A DNA stretch of 64,000 nucleotides from contig MU006230.1 of the NCBI GenBank assembly GCA_010093685.1, positions 138,802-202,801 of the forward strand. Direction: 5' to 3'. Both the position numbers and the translations under genes were made by a program. Each line of letters begins with the position of its first letter. The stretch's first letter is position 1. The notes under the pieces were generated by a model that saw only the letters and a program-made list of their open reading frames with translations, was not told the DNA's origin and searched no databases. Below are positions 10,942-22,294 of this stretch, piece by piece. This DNA comes from Ophiobolus disseminans (Eukaryota > Ascomycota > Dothideomycetes > Pleosporales > Phaeosphaeriaceae).

Positions 10942-12959
10942 ATGGCCTCCCACAAGCTAGATCTCAAGCATCCAAAGGGTCGCGAACTTCTTGGCGGCGA
11001 TGTTCTTGCCCAGTGCCTGCACCAACTAGGTGTTCGTGTGTTATTTGGTCTTCACGGCGGTCATCTCGATGCTTTCCTCATGGGATGCACAGATATGGGC
11101 ATTGAGCTGATTGACACGCGTCACGAAACTGTTGCTGTACAAGCTGCTGAGGGCTATGCAAAGGTCAGTGGCAAGACAGGATGTTGCTTTGTTACTGCGA
11201 ACAGTGGGTAAGTAAGAATACATTGAGGGATGAATGGTTGTTGACGTGGTAACAGCTTCTGTAATGGCCTCCCAGGTCTTGCTACAGCCTTTGCAGATCG
11301 CAGTCCAATTCTCTGCGTTACGAGTAGTCCGCCGTTGAGAGACGCGGAGACGAATGCGCTGCAGGGCTTCCATGATCAGGTTGTGCTTGCGAAGCCGATC
11401 ACGAAATTTGCGCACCGCATCACTACCTGTTTGGAGATCCCGAGGATTGTCAGCTTGGCCTGGAGGACTGCAAGCTCTGGAGCACCTGGTCCTGTGCTGC
11501 TCGACTTTCCAATTGATGTCCTGTTCACACCTTTGGATGTCGAAAGAGTGTCCTGGGGCAATATTATGGCTCCGCCTGTACGGCCTCCAGGGCCAGATGC
11601 AGGTGCAATCCAGAATTTAGCGGAGATGTTGAAAGCGGCGGAAAGACCTGTTGTCATTATTGGCACCGGTGCACAGAATGTAAGGTCGCGCAAAACATAC
11701 GTACGTCAATCTGAATTGATCGTCTACAGGCCACCGAAGAAATCGCCACTCTAGCCACGTCCATCAGCTTGCCAATCTTCCACTCACCCAAATTTAGCAC
11801 CACCTTCCCGGTTACTCATCCCTTTCATGCGGGTTCGGCAATGACACTTGCCATCCTTGCTGCAGGTGGCAAGCCTCAACCCGACCTCGTTGTTCTCGTA
11901 GGTGCGCGGACTGGATTCCTTCTGGGAGGACGTGGTGGAGCCATCGTCCCCACCAGGAACTGCAAAATTGTTCAAATTGATATCGATGGCAGCGAGACAG
12001 GACGTTCCGAGCATGTCGACTTGTCCATCGTCTCGGATGCTAAATTAGCGGTTGCGGGACTAAATGCCCAGATCAGCGGTACCGAGAAGTTCAAGGTCCA
12101 AGAATCTTGGTTACGCACGGCTCTTGGCCTCAAATCCTGGCGCGCACCCCACAACGAGTCTCAACCCAAGATCGATGTCGAAAATGGGCAATTACATCCC
12201 TACCATGCGGTCAAGAAGCTCTTCCAACAAATACCGAGCAACAGCGTCATCTGCATTGACGGCGGCGAAGCAGGCGGGTGGTGTCTACAGAACCTCCCCG
12301 AAGCATCTGCTGGCCTGTCCATGGTCTGCACTGGGTACCTAGGCTTTCTAGGAAACGGCTGGGGCTATTCGCTTGGCGCAGCGGTTGCGGATCGCAGCAA
12401 AGTGGTAGTGAACATGCAAGGCGATGGATCTGCTGGTTTCCATCTAGCGGAGCTCGATACTTTTAAAAGATTCAACCTGAAGATTATGACCGTCGTGGTA
12501 AACAACAGCGTCTGGGGCATGAGTCTCGCCGGTCAGGACATGATATATGGTACCACCACGTCTTCGCGGCCAGCTGTAACTTTACGACCCGAGACGCGAT
12601 ACGACATCGTCGCTCAGGGCTTCGGTATGCCGGGTCTGCTCATTGACGCGACGAACACGCTTTCTGCATCGCCGTTAGCCGAGCGTCGTAAGTCGTGGGC
12701 TGAACTGGGGCCCAAGGACGAGGACAAAGCCAAGAAATATCTAGACGGATTGGGCATGGCTGTTGATGAAGTGGTACAGAGTGGAGGTCCGGGGCTCATC
12801 GATCTACGGGTGAGCCCGAAGCCGTACCAAGATATGACAACGGCGATGGTAGGTGCGACGAGCGACCCGGATGTTATTGTTGTGCCCTACTATGACAACA
12901 TACCACGACCTTACTACAAAGACAGTGGTAAACGTGTCAATGGGGAAAATGGGCATTGA
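10942..12959 (+). CDS. Thiamine-diphosphate enzyme (acetolactate synthase / 2-hydroxyacyl-CoA lyase / decarboxylase superfamily)
   Basis: ThDP-dependent C-C lyase, ligase or decarboxylase; the exact reaction is not determinable. Exons 10942..11207, 11256..11679 and 11730..12959 give 639 aa, a usual length. The catalytic Glu is at residue 62 (RHETVAVQAAEGYAK). The central domain has VVIIGTGAQN. The ThDP/Mg2+ motif begins at residue 461 with GDGSAGFHLAEL and closes with VVVNNSVWG about 27 residues on, the expected GDG-x-NN spacing. A 70-residue C-terminal extension ends RVNGENGH. No mitochondrial presequence is evident, so it is unlikely to be the biosynthetic Ilv2. Near neighbours are an amidase and a flavin monooxygenase. 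Confidence 0.88.
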
Positions 12960-13342
12960 ACCGGTGAGGTGGAAGAAACGTATGCTTTGGTTTCGTAGTC
13001 TTGTGTGAATCTGGGGATATAGCAAATACTTACTCGATGCGTCCCGTCGGGTGTTACCTATGCGTGCAACCACAGGGTACTCGAGCCCTGGAAACACCGA
13101 ATGAGTTAGGTCTAGCGACACATGTTCATCGCGCGACCAGCGACCAAACAAGAAGTTGGGGGGCGAGAGACATGTTGGGAGCCGTTGCGATGTTGAATGA
13201 ACGGTACTCACTGCATTAGCTCATCTTCCCCTCTCCACAAAGACCACAACAAGGATCGCAACAAACACCCACAGTTTGCCTTCAACTCTCCTTCCCCATT
13301 TCTCCTGCGGAGGCATTGCAACTTTTGACAAGGCGATTCATC
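12960..13342. other. Intergenic region, nothing recognised
   Basis: About 380 bp between tandem genes. The 3' half is pyrimidine- and CAAC-rich like a fungal promoter or 5' UTR. No coding signal. Confidence 0.4.
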
Positions 13343-14305
13343 ATGGCTGTAATTATCCCCAACGCATCTAACCACTAGATCGAAGTATTTCGATACTCAA
13401 CTAACGCATAATAGTGGACGTCTTCCAAATCCGCAGGCCTCGCAGTCGGCCTTATTCTGCTCGTCATCTTCATCGTTACAACCACATTCTTCTACCTGCG
13501 ACGTCGTAGCCGCGTACCCAAAGCAGAAGCAGTCACACCTGAGAAACCCACCGACATTGAATCTCAGACCCCATCGAACTCGAACCAGGACCTAGACTCA
13601 AACACAAACACAAACTCCGCCAACGATGCAGAGTCACGGACCTCGTCCTCTTCAAGAGCGTCTTCAAGCCCATCCCAGACTGTTCAAGTCTTCACATCCG
13701 TGGAGAAAGACATCACACAGCCCACCCCAGCCATTGTCGCTGAACCTCCACCGCCAACCGGCACCGTACGCCGCACAACCGGCCAGCCACAATCCTTCTC
13801 GGATTGGGTGAACGAAACCAACGGAACTGAGTTACCCAATTTCTCCTCCTCCAACAAAACCAACGGTTCTGACCTCCCTGACTTCTCCTTCTCAGACGCC
13901 CCACAACTAACCCTCACCCCCAAAGCCCCTCATCACTCCCCATTCCCCTCGCTCTCAGGCCTCTCCACCGCCATACGCAACAGCTCGTCATCCACGTCCT
14001 TGCGCCCCATCGCATCGCGCGCCGGACCCATGGTGCCGCCGCAACTACTCCTGCCCGTGCTGGCGAGCCCAAGTGCCGAGGCGGCGAAGCTCATGGACTC
14101 TCTGCCCAAGGTGTCGCGCGCGGGCGAGAGGCCTACGACGCGAGATTCGTGGGGCGCAACGAGTTTGAGACGTGCGGTGTTGGGGGCGGGCGAGAATAGG
14201 AGTGTGACGAGGTTGGAGAAGTTGGAGGGGGAGGCGAGTGAGGATGAGGGGTTTGTGGAGGGGAGGGATGTGGTTGGGGTTGCGTATTCGGGTGCTTGGC
14301 CTTGA
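13343..14305 (+). CDS. Single-pass membrane protein with long Ser/Thr/Pro-rich cytosolic tail
   Basis: Hypothetical protein of 298 aa. The first exon is only six bases (13343..13348, Met-Ala). The intron is 13349..13414 with a CTAAC branch site. Exon 2 is 13415..14305. About ten residues in, a strong membrane segment is visible (LAVGLILLVIFIVTTTFFYL) followed by RRRSR, so the bulk should be cytosolic by the positive-inside rule. The rest is disordered: Asn/Thr/Ser-rich, then repeats of N-F-S-S-S-N-K-T-N-G-like sequence. The architecture resembles fungal Skg6/Mid2-type anchored proteins, but I see no homologous domain. The tiny first exon is the weak point; the long frame is firm. Confidence 0.65.
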
Positions 14306-15463
14306 TGGTGTTGAGATGGATTGGCTAGAGGCGGTTGGTTTCTGGGTTGAGGTAGATATGTGCATGGCGTGTCTTGATGTATATCCTGTCTGCAGTCATG
14401 AAACTTACGAGTCTTTCTGAGCGCCTGAATATGACATAAACTTCCAGAATGATATACAAAATGCCGTTGTAGTCTCTTCACCACTCTATCAATCACAATT
14501 GTTTCGTCCACGCTCTCCTGCTCTTTTGATGTTCTATAGCCACAGCTACGTATCTGTATAAGGCTTACTGCTCAAGACCTTAGAAGGGCACATGTCGGTG
14601 GCTGACAAGGTGAGACGTCCAGGCAGAGCCAGCGTTCATGTCTGATTCGTAAATATACTGGGTTGTGACTAACTAACTGTCTTCTCCCATAACGCTGTCG
14701 GTCTACGTCTCCACCCCTTTGCTGTCCGTCTAACCCTTCTTATCAAGTATTGGTTCCAGACAGTTACTGCTGGTGTCTGAGTAGCTTGTAGTCTCCCACG
14801 CCTGGTGGAGGGCAGGGTGGCGGCTGAGGAGAGGAGGATCTGCTCGTCAAGAGGCAGAACCAGGGCTTCAAAAGTCCGTGACTGGGCAGAGAGGCGAGAC
14901 TCTTGCGCGGTGTGCTTCAAGTGAAGAGGTAAAAGAGAGCTTCTGCAGTGGAGTAACTAAAGAGGAGGCTTGGAATCGGGATCGTAATTTCGCCGGTGGT
15001 TGCGGTGCAGATCGAGGTCGAGCTCGCGAGACACTGTTCTGCACTGCCGTTCAATACCCCAAACCAGAACCAATTCCTGGTCAATTCGTTCAGCAAAACC
15101 AGCTCCATTGTCTTGCCACAAGCCTGTATTCACGCACAATCCAAGACGTAAACAAGGCCCAAATCATCCCTGTCTCCAACCCAGCCTGCCGGTACCCGCA
15201 GTCCACATGAGCACTGCCCCGCTTAACTCCAAAGGCTTGGTCAATTGTAATTGCGTCTATTGTCGAAGAGTGGCGAAAGCCTGTTTGGAAATTAGTCAGT
15301 GTGCTTAGCGCGCTCAGGTTCGTCTATCGATACTGCACTTTTCTTCGATTTCCTCCTTTTACCACCCACAACCCGTCTATATACATATCGTAATCACAAG
15401 CCCTAAATACCTTCAACATACCAACCAGGCGCCCTCAACGCTTCAAAAAAAGATTACATCAAC
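14306..15463. other. Intergenic region
   Basis: About 1.15 kb. No frame has splice structure or protein-like content. The 3' end (near 15300-15460), with TATATACATATC and a CAACATACC run, looks like the promoter of the small gene that follows. Confidence 0.4.
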
Positions 15464-15714
15464 ATGTCGGCCTGCAACCCGATGATGGCCGCTGCGATCG
15501 CGTACGTCGCCGCTCAAAACCCCCTGGGTGACCCTACGTGTCTGACCTGCGAAGTAAGTTTAGTAGTGTAACGTGAATGTATACGCCTGGCTAATGTATG
15601 GAATAGGAAGTCGTCCGCCGCGCCTGTGAGGTCGGGATGCGGTATTGGGCGTTGGTGCAGGCCGCTCGTCCCGCCCCGATGACGGCCACGAGCTGGAGGG
15701 TGTCGTGCGAGTAG
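15464..15714 (+). CDS. Small cysteine-containing hypothetical protein (65 aa)
   Basis: A small two-exon gene: 15464..15553 and 15607..15714 around a consensus intron (GTAAGT...AATAG, with GCTAATG as branch site). The product starts MSACNPMMAAAIAYVAAQNP, has GDPTCLTCEEVVRRACEVG and ends WRVSCE. It has five cysteines and no signal peptide or membrane segment. A TATA-like sequence and a CAAC-rich leader precede the ATG. Function unknown. The clean intron and leader argue for a real gene, but its size leaves doubt. Confidence 0.5.
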
Positions 15715-17421
15715 TGGGAGATGGGAGGGAGAGGGGAGGAAGAGGGATGGGGAGAGGAGGAGGAAGGGTGCTGGGGGGTGAGGAGAGGTGGAGTTGGTGG
15801 GGGTGGGAGGGTGGTGGCCAGTTTGGCTTCAGACACCGGTTAGGCGCTGCTGCGCTCACACAGTGAGGCGGGAGCGAGTTGCGCTTCGTAGATAGGGGGA
15901 CGCTCGTGAGCACACCCTGGGGCTATTAAGGATTGTGTTTCTTTCTTCAATTGTGTGCCTGTACTATGTGATTTGTATCTGTTTCACTGTGCTGATATGT
16001 CTTGGTTCCTACAGCACACTACTTGCAGAGGTATTGAGGGGAACTGTATATCCTCCATGTTGTATCGTGTCTTGATAGGGTGCGGTATTGGACCATGAGA
16101 ACAGGCATGGTGCATCTTAGCTGGGTCCGAGGAAGCCGGCCAGCTCCTTGATGACCACTGTGACTTCGTTGGCCTGTGAGAGCACATCAAAGGTTGAGGG
16201 CATATTCGTCCCTCGCAATGGCTATTTTGTCTTGTAAAGCCAGTTTAACCAGTCAAAAGCGCAGTACCGAATATGATTCATCGTCATCGGTAGGATACAC
16301 CGAGTTACACGAGCGAATACGCGTGTAGGTTGAGAATATGAGTGCCTTCTCGCGCCTTTATTGTACTCCATATACTGTCCGTTACCCAAATGTAGCTGTC
16401 TCCGTGGAATAAATAGAGCAAGTGGACGTGGCTGCCCAGGTGCAATTGGCCATTTTCGTGGCTAGCCTGGGCATAAGGCGCAGTCATCACTACTACGCAC
16501 ATGTGCGTCATGGGCCGGCGCGATAGCATGATAGGAAAGGACAGGCGGACCCTCGCTGATCTCCGATGATTGCGACAGACTCACACACACTCCAAGAATC
16601 ACGGCATCCTTGAGTAGAGACAGTCGGCACTTCGCCCAGGTCCACGGCCAGCGCGACAAGAGCAGCCGATTGCCCCGCCCTTTCCGACAGATTCGACACG
16701 AGGCCGGCACATGGCGCTCAAACAGGTACAAACAGACAAAAAATCAGGCAGACTGTCGACAGATGACGACTAAGTCGGAGCATTCACAGATGAGCTGGCA
16801 ACTGGGCCCTGAACTCGACTCTCGCCGGCCCTGCCTCGACTACAGCATCGGCTGTCTCGAAATGCCCTCGGTCAACGACAGTGAGAAACGCGCCTGATAG
16901 TGATAACGGGAACGGCAACATACAAAGAGAGCGTGCGGAACGAGGAGGGGGGGCGCGAGTTGGTCGGTGCTGCGTGAAGGTCCATCGCCCGTTGAGCGGC
17001 TGGAATCGTTGCATAGACCGACCAGTGTGATACTTGGCTTCTCAGGAGAGGGCTCTGCCAGGCTCAGGTAGACAAATAATGAGAGAGTCATCGCGCTCTC
17101 CGGCTGTGTAGTTAGACATGGAACTTCAGAATCGGTCCGCAGAGCTGTCTCTAACGGCACACGGCGGCGCGAAGCATGCTGAATCCCATCTCTTACCCAC
17201 GTTCCTCTCCACGATAGCACAATAATAATCTCAATGAGCTGGCAAACAATGGCCAAACGTACAGGGGTCGAGAGAAATGGACAGAAGGTGAAGGAGAGGC
17301 CTTGTCCCAGCCCAATCAGTCCCCGCAGACCGCCCCTCAAGCAAAAACACTGCTCCGCATCCCGGCCTCCTCTTCCCCCTCCAGCGCAACGATCTGCTAC
17401 CAAAAGCAGAGCTCCATCAAT
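15715..17421. other. Intergenic region with G-rich tract
   Basis: About 1.7 kb. 15715-15800 is a purine tract (repeated GGGAGAGG-like units) on the + strand, just after the small gene. The rest has no supported frame. A 235-aa frame on the - strand (16840-17547) overlaps the next gene and lacks protein character. Confidence 0.4.
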
Positions 17422-18419
17422 ATGGCCGATTCCACCACCAAGAGCAGCATCTCCGCCCTCTACATCCAAATCGCACTCAACCCCAACTCTTGCATCAATT
17501 GCACCAACTTCACCACCAAAGCAGACCCAAACACACTCTGCGCGCAATGCGCAACCTCCCTTAAATCCGACTCACTCCTATTCTCTCTCTACAGGGCCGT
17601 CCTCCCCCTGTACGCCTTCTGGATCGCCTTCCTCCGCAGAACCTCGCGCCGAAAATGGGAGGACGATACCTTGGACAAGTTCGGCACCATATTTAGGTTC
17701 CACCTGGGCACGCCGGGCGTGCAAGCACAACTGCCGGAAATGCTAGGCAGAGAGATCGAGTGGAGGATTGAGGGCGTCGTGAAGGGGCAGAAAACACTGG
17801 ATGGGCCGGCGCAACAGATGTTTGAGCAAGTGCTCTTGACAGTGTTGCAGTGTGACAACGCCATTATGTTGATGGCGGAGTTGCTGCTGGTCCATCTTGT
17901 GAATGCGCGTAAGTCTCCTAACAATTTAACGAGAGGGAATCGTAATTTAACTTCAAAATAGCGAACGTGCCGGTCATAAAGGTTGAAGAACTCTTGTTCA
18001 AGCCGAAACACAATATGTGCCCCCAGCATTGGACTTTCCGCGTCACACTCAGCGATCAAAGACAGTTCGCGGTCAATTTCACGGATCGGCAATTGGGCTG
18101 GCTCCCGATTGTCGTCCCGTGGAAAAACTACCTCATCGAGCGCGTGGACAAGTTGTATGAGGTGCACCAGCTTGGAGACTGGCGCAAGAAATGCCGTCGC
18201 GAATATCTGAAGCGATGGCAACGCATCCAGGCACCGCCTTTTGACATGGTGCTGGAGGAGCCGCCGGCTGGTTGGAAGCCGGATGAGGGGCTGGAAGAGA
18301 AAGAGCTTGAGAATGCGAACCTTGCGTTCAGTTACCGGTGTGCGGAGAAGATGAGGGAATACTACGGGGCGTGGGAGGCAGAAGTGGAAGCTGAGGTGCG
18401 GCGACGACGAGGACGCTAG
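17422..18419 (+). CDS. Hypothetical protein, Cys motif and basic C-terminus
   Basis: 314 aa from exons 17422..17908 and 17962..18419; the intron has GTAAGT and AATAG. Near residues 24-41 a CINCTNF...CAQC arrangement could bind zinc. Hydrophobic stretches LFSLYRAVLPLYAFWIAFL and MLMAELLLVHLV follow. The second exon is a soluble charged region with PQHWTFRVTLSDQRQF and ends in EVEAEVRRRRGR. I do not recognise a family. Both exons look genuinely coding, and the ATG is preceded by a C-rich leader. Confidence 0.7.
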
Positions 18420-19275
18420 GCTCAAGCTATGCCGCCGTCTTCTGCCACCACGAAGGCACCATAGCGGCCCCAGAACACGACCTTCACGGACTGAGACGAA
18501 CGAATCGCAAGCTGGCCTACCGAGGCGCTGTCCACACTCCTATCGCCAATTGACCGCCCAGGGAAACGGCCGCCTGCCGACTACAAGACTGCCACAGCGT
18601 GAGGGAAACGGACAAGGAACACATTGAGACTCTCCATGGTATCGAACGGTCGTGGCATACTCGATCGCGGGCAGTGGCGTATTCTCCAACGCGCTTGTAA
18701 CTTCCTCGGGAAACGGTGTCTTTGTGGCATCTCAATCCAGGAGGGCTCGATCGTCCACATCAGACTGTGGGCTGGAGAGAGTTCACACGACACTTCAGGG
18801 TGCAGACTGAGAAAAGGGCGGAGTTATATGTTGAACATCGATGCAAAAGAGATGGATAAAGTCAAGTGCCGGAAAAGCGTCGTGTCATCCGAACTTAGTC
18901 AGGCTCAACCCCTGTCGCTGAAGCGCACAAGCCAGCACGCCATGACGTCTGCACTCACACAACCTCTTCAGAACGGTGCTTCATCATCGCGAGTCATCAC
19001 CTTTGATTGCTATTTACTCGCTGAACACCCCGACATTTGGTGCTCACTACATGAACGTACTCAACGATTATTTGGCGCCTGATGAGATATTTCGGCACGC
19101 GACAAGGGCGGCACAGCGGCTGCCGCACGCCTCCTAGTCTGACTATGATTAACTCCGTACCACATCCGGAAATAACGAAGGCTCTATCAACTACGATGGC
19201 GAAGTACTAATACCCCTCCTACCCCGTGTGAAGTGGGCTATACAACCCATCGATCATCCTCTTCAGACTTTGGCC
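18420..19275. other. Intergenic region upstream of MFS gene
   Basis: About 850 bp containing a 152-aa open frame (18624-19082) without splice sites or protein-like composition, which I do not accept. It must hold the promoter of the transporter. No repeat seen. Confidence 0.4.
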
Positions 19276-20896
19276 ATGGATCTCGCAGGCTCCAATCCGT
19301 CGATCGCGGAAGCACCGTCAAATCCAGCGCTTTCAAGTAAGGACTTCTCAGACAATAGCAGTTCTGCAGACAACTCGAACGGCGCCCCACAGGATCTCGA
19401 GAAGGGCACTATTCATGGTAGTCCTGCAGCTGGAAACGAAAAAGCCTATCTCGTCAAATTCGAAGGACCCAATGATCCAGACAACCCAAAGAACTGGACT
19501 ACGAAGCGTCGGTGGGCCATTACGATCTCCATGGGGCTTACCGTCTTCACGGTAACGTTCGCCAGCTCGATCTTCAGCGTCAACATCCGCGTAGTTGAAG
19601 AGAAGTTTAATGTCGAGCTCATTACAGCAACCCTTGGCGTCGCGCTCTTCGTACTTGGTTTCGTCTTTGGACCCATCTTCTTCGGCCCAATGTCCGAAGT
19701 CCTTGGCCGCAAGATTCCTCTCTTCGCTGGTTTTGCACTCTTTGCCATCTTTCAGATCCCAGTTGCGTTGGCTCAAAACATCGAAACCATATGTGTGGGC
19801 AGATTTCTCGGTGGCTTCTTTGCGTCCGCGCCCCTGGCTGTCGTAGGCGGAGCGCTCGCTGACCTGTGGGACCCCATTCCCCGAGCTTATGCAATCTGTG
19901 TCTTCGCCGCTGGAGGTTTTGCAGGACCCGTTGCAGGACCCATTGCAGGCGGGTTCATTACAGAATCCAGTCTCGGCTGGCGATGGACCTCGTGGATCAC
20001 CTTGATCATGGCTGGACTGTTTGGAACAATTGGACTTTTCGTCATTCCAGAGACATCAGCAGCAAGGATCTTGCAGTTGCGTGCTGCAAAAATGCGCGAG
20101 GAGACGGGCAACACACAATACTACTCAAAGGCAGACGAGAACAAGTTGACCATGAACAACGTCGTCACTGTGTACCTACTCAGACCATTTGTAATGTTTG
20201 TACAGGAGCCCATTCTGGCACTTGTGACTGCATACATGTCTTTCCTCTATGGAATCGTCTATCTGCTCTTTGAAGCTGTGAGCTTACCCTTCCTGGATCT
20301 TGATTGAGGCAAAACTAACGGCTACACAGTTTCCAGTGTCATTTTACGAGGAACGAGGCTGGTCTCTCGGCATCTCCCAGCTTCCGTTCGCGGCCTTCAT
20401 TGTCGGTATCTTGATGGGCGCTGCCTTGATCGCCTACAGCACGGCCACGAACTTCACGCGAGCATACGTCAAGCATGGCAAATCTATCCCTGAGGAACGT
20501 CTTCCGCCAATGATCGTGGGAGCGATCGCATTACCCATAGGCCTCTTTTGGTTTGCATGGACCAGCAACCCGCACATCTCATGGGTACCTCAGGTTCTTT
20601 CGACCGCACTCATTGGCCTTGGATGTATGGTGCCTTTCTGGCAAGGAATGAGCTATCTGATCGATTGTTACGGCTTCTATTCCAACAGCGCCATCGCAGT
20701 CAATACCTTCATCCGGTCATTCTTTGGAGCCTTCTTTCCTCTCTTCACGCACGTCATGTATCACAATCTCGGCGTCCCGTGGGCTACAAGTCTGCTTGGT
20801 TTCATTTGTGTAGTATTCATCCCTGTACCCATACTGTTTTATATTTATGGTGCGCGGATCAGAGCGAAGAGTAAGTGGGCGCCAACGGTATCGTGA
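19276..20896 (+). CDS. MFS transporter, DHA1 (drug:H+ antiporter, Tpo/Flr-like)
   Basis: Twelve-helix plasma-membrane exporter for small molecules such as drugs or polyamines. Exons 19276..20277 and 20330..20896 give 522 aa. A Ser/Asn-rich cytosolic N-terminus of about 80 residues leads to FEGPNDPDNPKNWTTKRRW, the hallmark lead-in of this fungal subfamily. Motif A appears as GPMSEVLGRKIPLFAG after helix 2. The motif C region reads FAAGGFAGPVAGPIAGGFI and GWRWTSWI precedes helix 6. The central loop has MREETGNTQYYSK. The chosen ATG (19276) is the first in frame. Substrate cannot be read from sequence. Confidence 0.92.
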
Positions 20897-21079
20897 ACTG
20901 AATATGTGAATGCGGGCATTTTTAGCGATTTCATTTTGCAGGGTTAGGCATGGGAACTTCATTTTCGCAAGAGAAAAACTTCAATTATGGCGAGTAAATC
21001 CTAGAAACTATTCTACACTGTCTTCTTCCATTCAAGCTCCAGGCCTAAGGTCCCAGGCACCGGCAAACTTGATCTCAGC

Positions 21080-21841
21080 CTAATTCTTCACCTGCTCGAC
21101 CCGTTGCGCACGCGACAGTACCCGCAAATGATCCCACATCAGCTCACCAAACAGCTCCTCCATCTTTTCCTTCACTAACGCCCAATAGCCGTGCTTCAAA
21201 CTTATCAACCGATCACAACGACTCCGCCCCTCATGATCAACAAATTCCGGGTTCGGATAGTCGGGTCTAACGCGCTCGGTGATGAACTGGGAGGAGGAAA
21301 GAAGCCAAGTCGAACGCGGCCAGCCAAACTGCTCCGGTGTTCCGTCCATGACTTTCTGACTGCCATCCTGTTCTGTCACCAGCAACACGGAATGCCTACG
21401 AATCTGGATCGTGAGCAATAATAAAGTCTGGAACTGGGGCAATCTGTATCCAGCAGGCGCAAGCGCCGTGGTACTCATGCAGGACCCTGTTCACCTCGGC
21501 TTCCAGCAACCAAGCGAAGAAGTCACATAAGTTGACCCTTGGCAGCGCTTTCAGGAGGAATTGGGGAGGGAAGGATGAAGGCAGGCGCTCAGAAGGATTG
21601 TCGAGGTCATCCATTTTTCACACATGGTAGGCAGTAGGACCAGACGCTCCGACCTGCTCTTTCTGGGCGTAGGGAGGGGCGAGATGGTGATGGCGTCTGC
21701 GGCCGCTTCGAAGCAGAGGAGGAGGACCTCCAACTGCTCTTCCACGGAGAGCGAGGAGACGGGAGGGGAGGAAAGGGAAGAGGACGGAGAAAAGACTGGG
21801 CATGCAGGATTCATTGTCGTACGTGTTGAGGGCATGAACAT
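21080..21841 (-). pseudogene. Damaged member A of a three-copy Cys-His-Asp family
   Basis: Homologous to the intact copies at 23634-24481 and 26313-27029. From the ATG at 21841 the frame reads LSVEEQLEVLLLCFEAA, matching LSRELQLLIVVLAFWEIAA of the second copy. It then breaks at an AAAAA run near 21618, where the family sequence resumes one frame over as NPSERLPSSF and VNLCDFFAWLLEAEVNRVL. A further frame change lies near 21410-21450. It could be a 31-nt intron (GTACCA...ACAG) at the site where the other copies have a 54-56 nt intron, but that is shorter than any other intron here. The last part reads RRHSVLLVTEQDG and MDGTPEQFGW, keeping the His and Asp of the family. Either a pseudogene or a copy with an assembly error. 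Confidence 0.6.
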
Positions 21842-22042
21842 AGGGGTGAATCTGCAGGACTGGAGTTGTCAAAGAGATGGAGGGGCATGCGACAGATGAG
21901 TTTTTATCGCACGCCGCTGGAAATTTCGCGCTAGTCGCGCTAGCAACGCTCGTCATGCTCCACTTTCCTCTTGCTATAGCCGCTATCTACACCCCAGAAT
22001 AGCTCCACCTTTATTCCAAAGTCACCTCGAGATTCGTAAGAT

Positions 22043-22254
22043 ATGGCTCAACCACCCACCCCGAAGGAGCTCCTCAAGATCATCCTAGAAGCCTGCGCTG
22101 AATTTGGCAACGGTGATCTAAGGAAGGTCTTCAAGTAAGTCTGTTTACTGAATTTGTATCCATCTTGATGCGTCTACTGACACAGCTTCCTAGGAACATC
22201 GACAAGCCCTGCTACAAGAAGTTCCACAAGCAGTGGGAGGACCCCAACCTCTAG
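22043..22254 (+). CDS. Small hypothetical protein (50 aa)
   Basis: Two exons, 22043..22134 and 22194..22254, joined by an intron with a perfect GTAAGT donor and CTTCCTAG acceptor; AAG is split across the junction. The product is MAQPPTPKELLKIILEACAE... ending KQWEDPNL, charged and probably helical, with no signal peptide. The stop is only 40 bp before the ATG of the next frame. The two could therefore be one mis-split gene, but the in-frame TAG before the gap argues against that. Function unknown. Confidence 0.5.
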
Positions 22255-22294
22255 GTAGACCGGGCTCGAATCACTCACGGAAGGACCAAAGACC

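Noticed and set aside
16840..17547. 235-codon frame on the - strand
   Set aside because: Overlaps the start of the + strand gene at 17422; composition is Gly/Arg-rich without domain or intron evidence.
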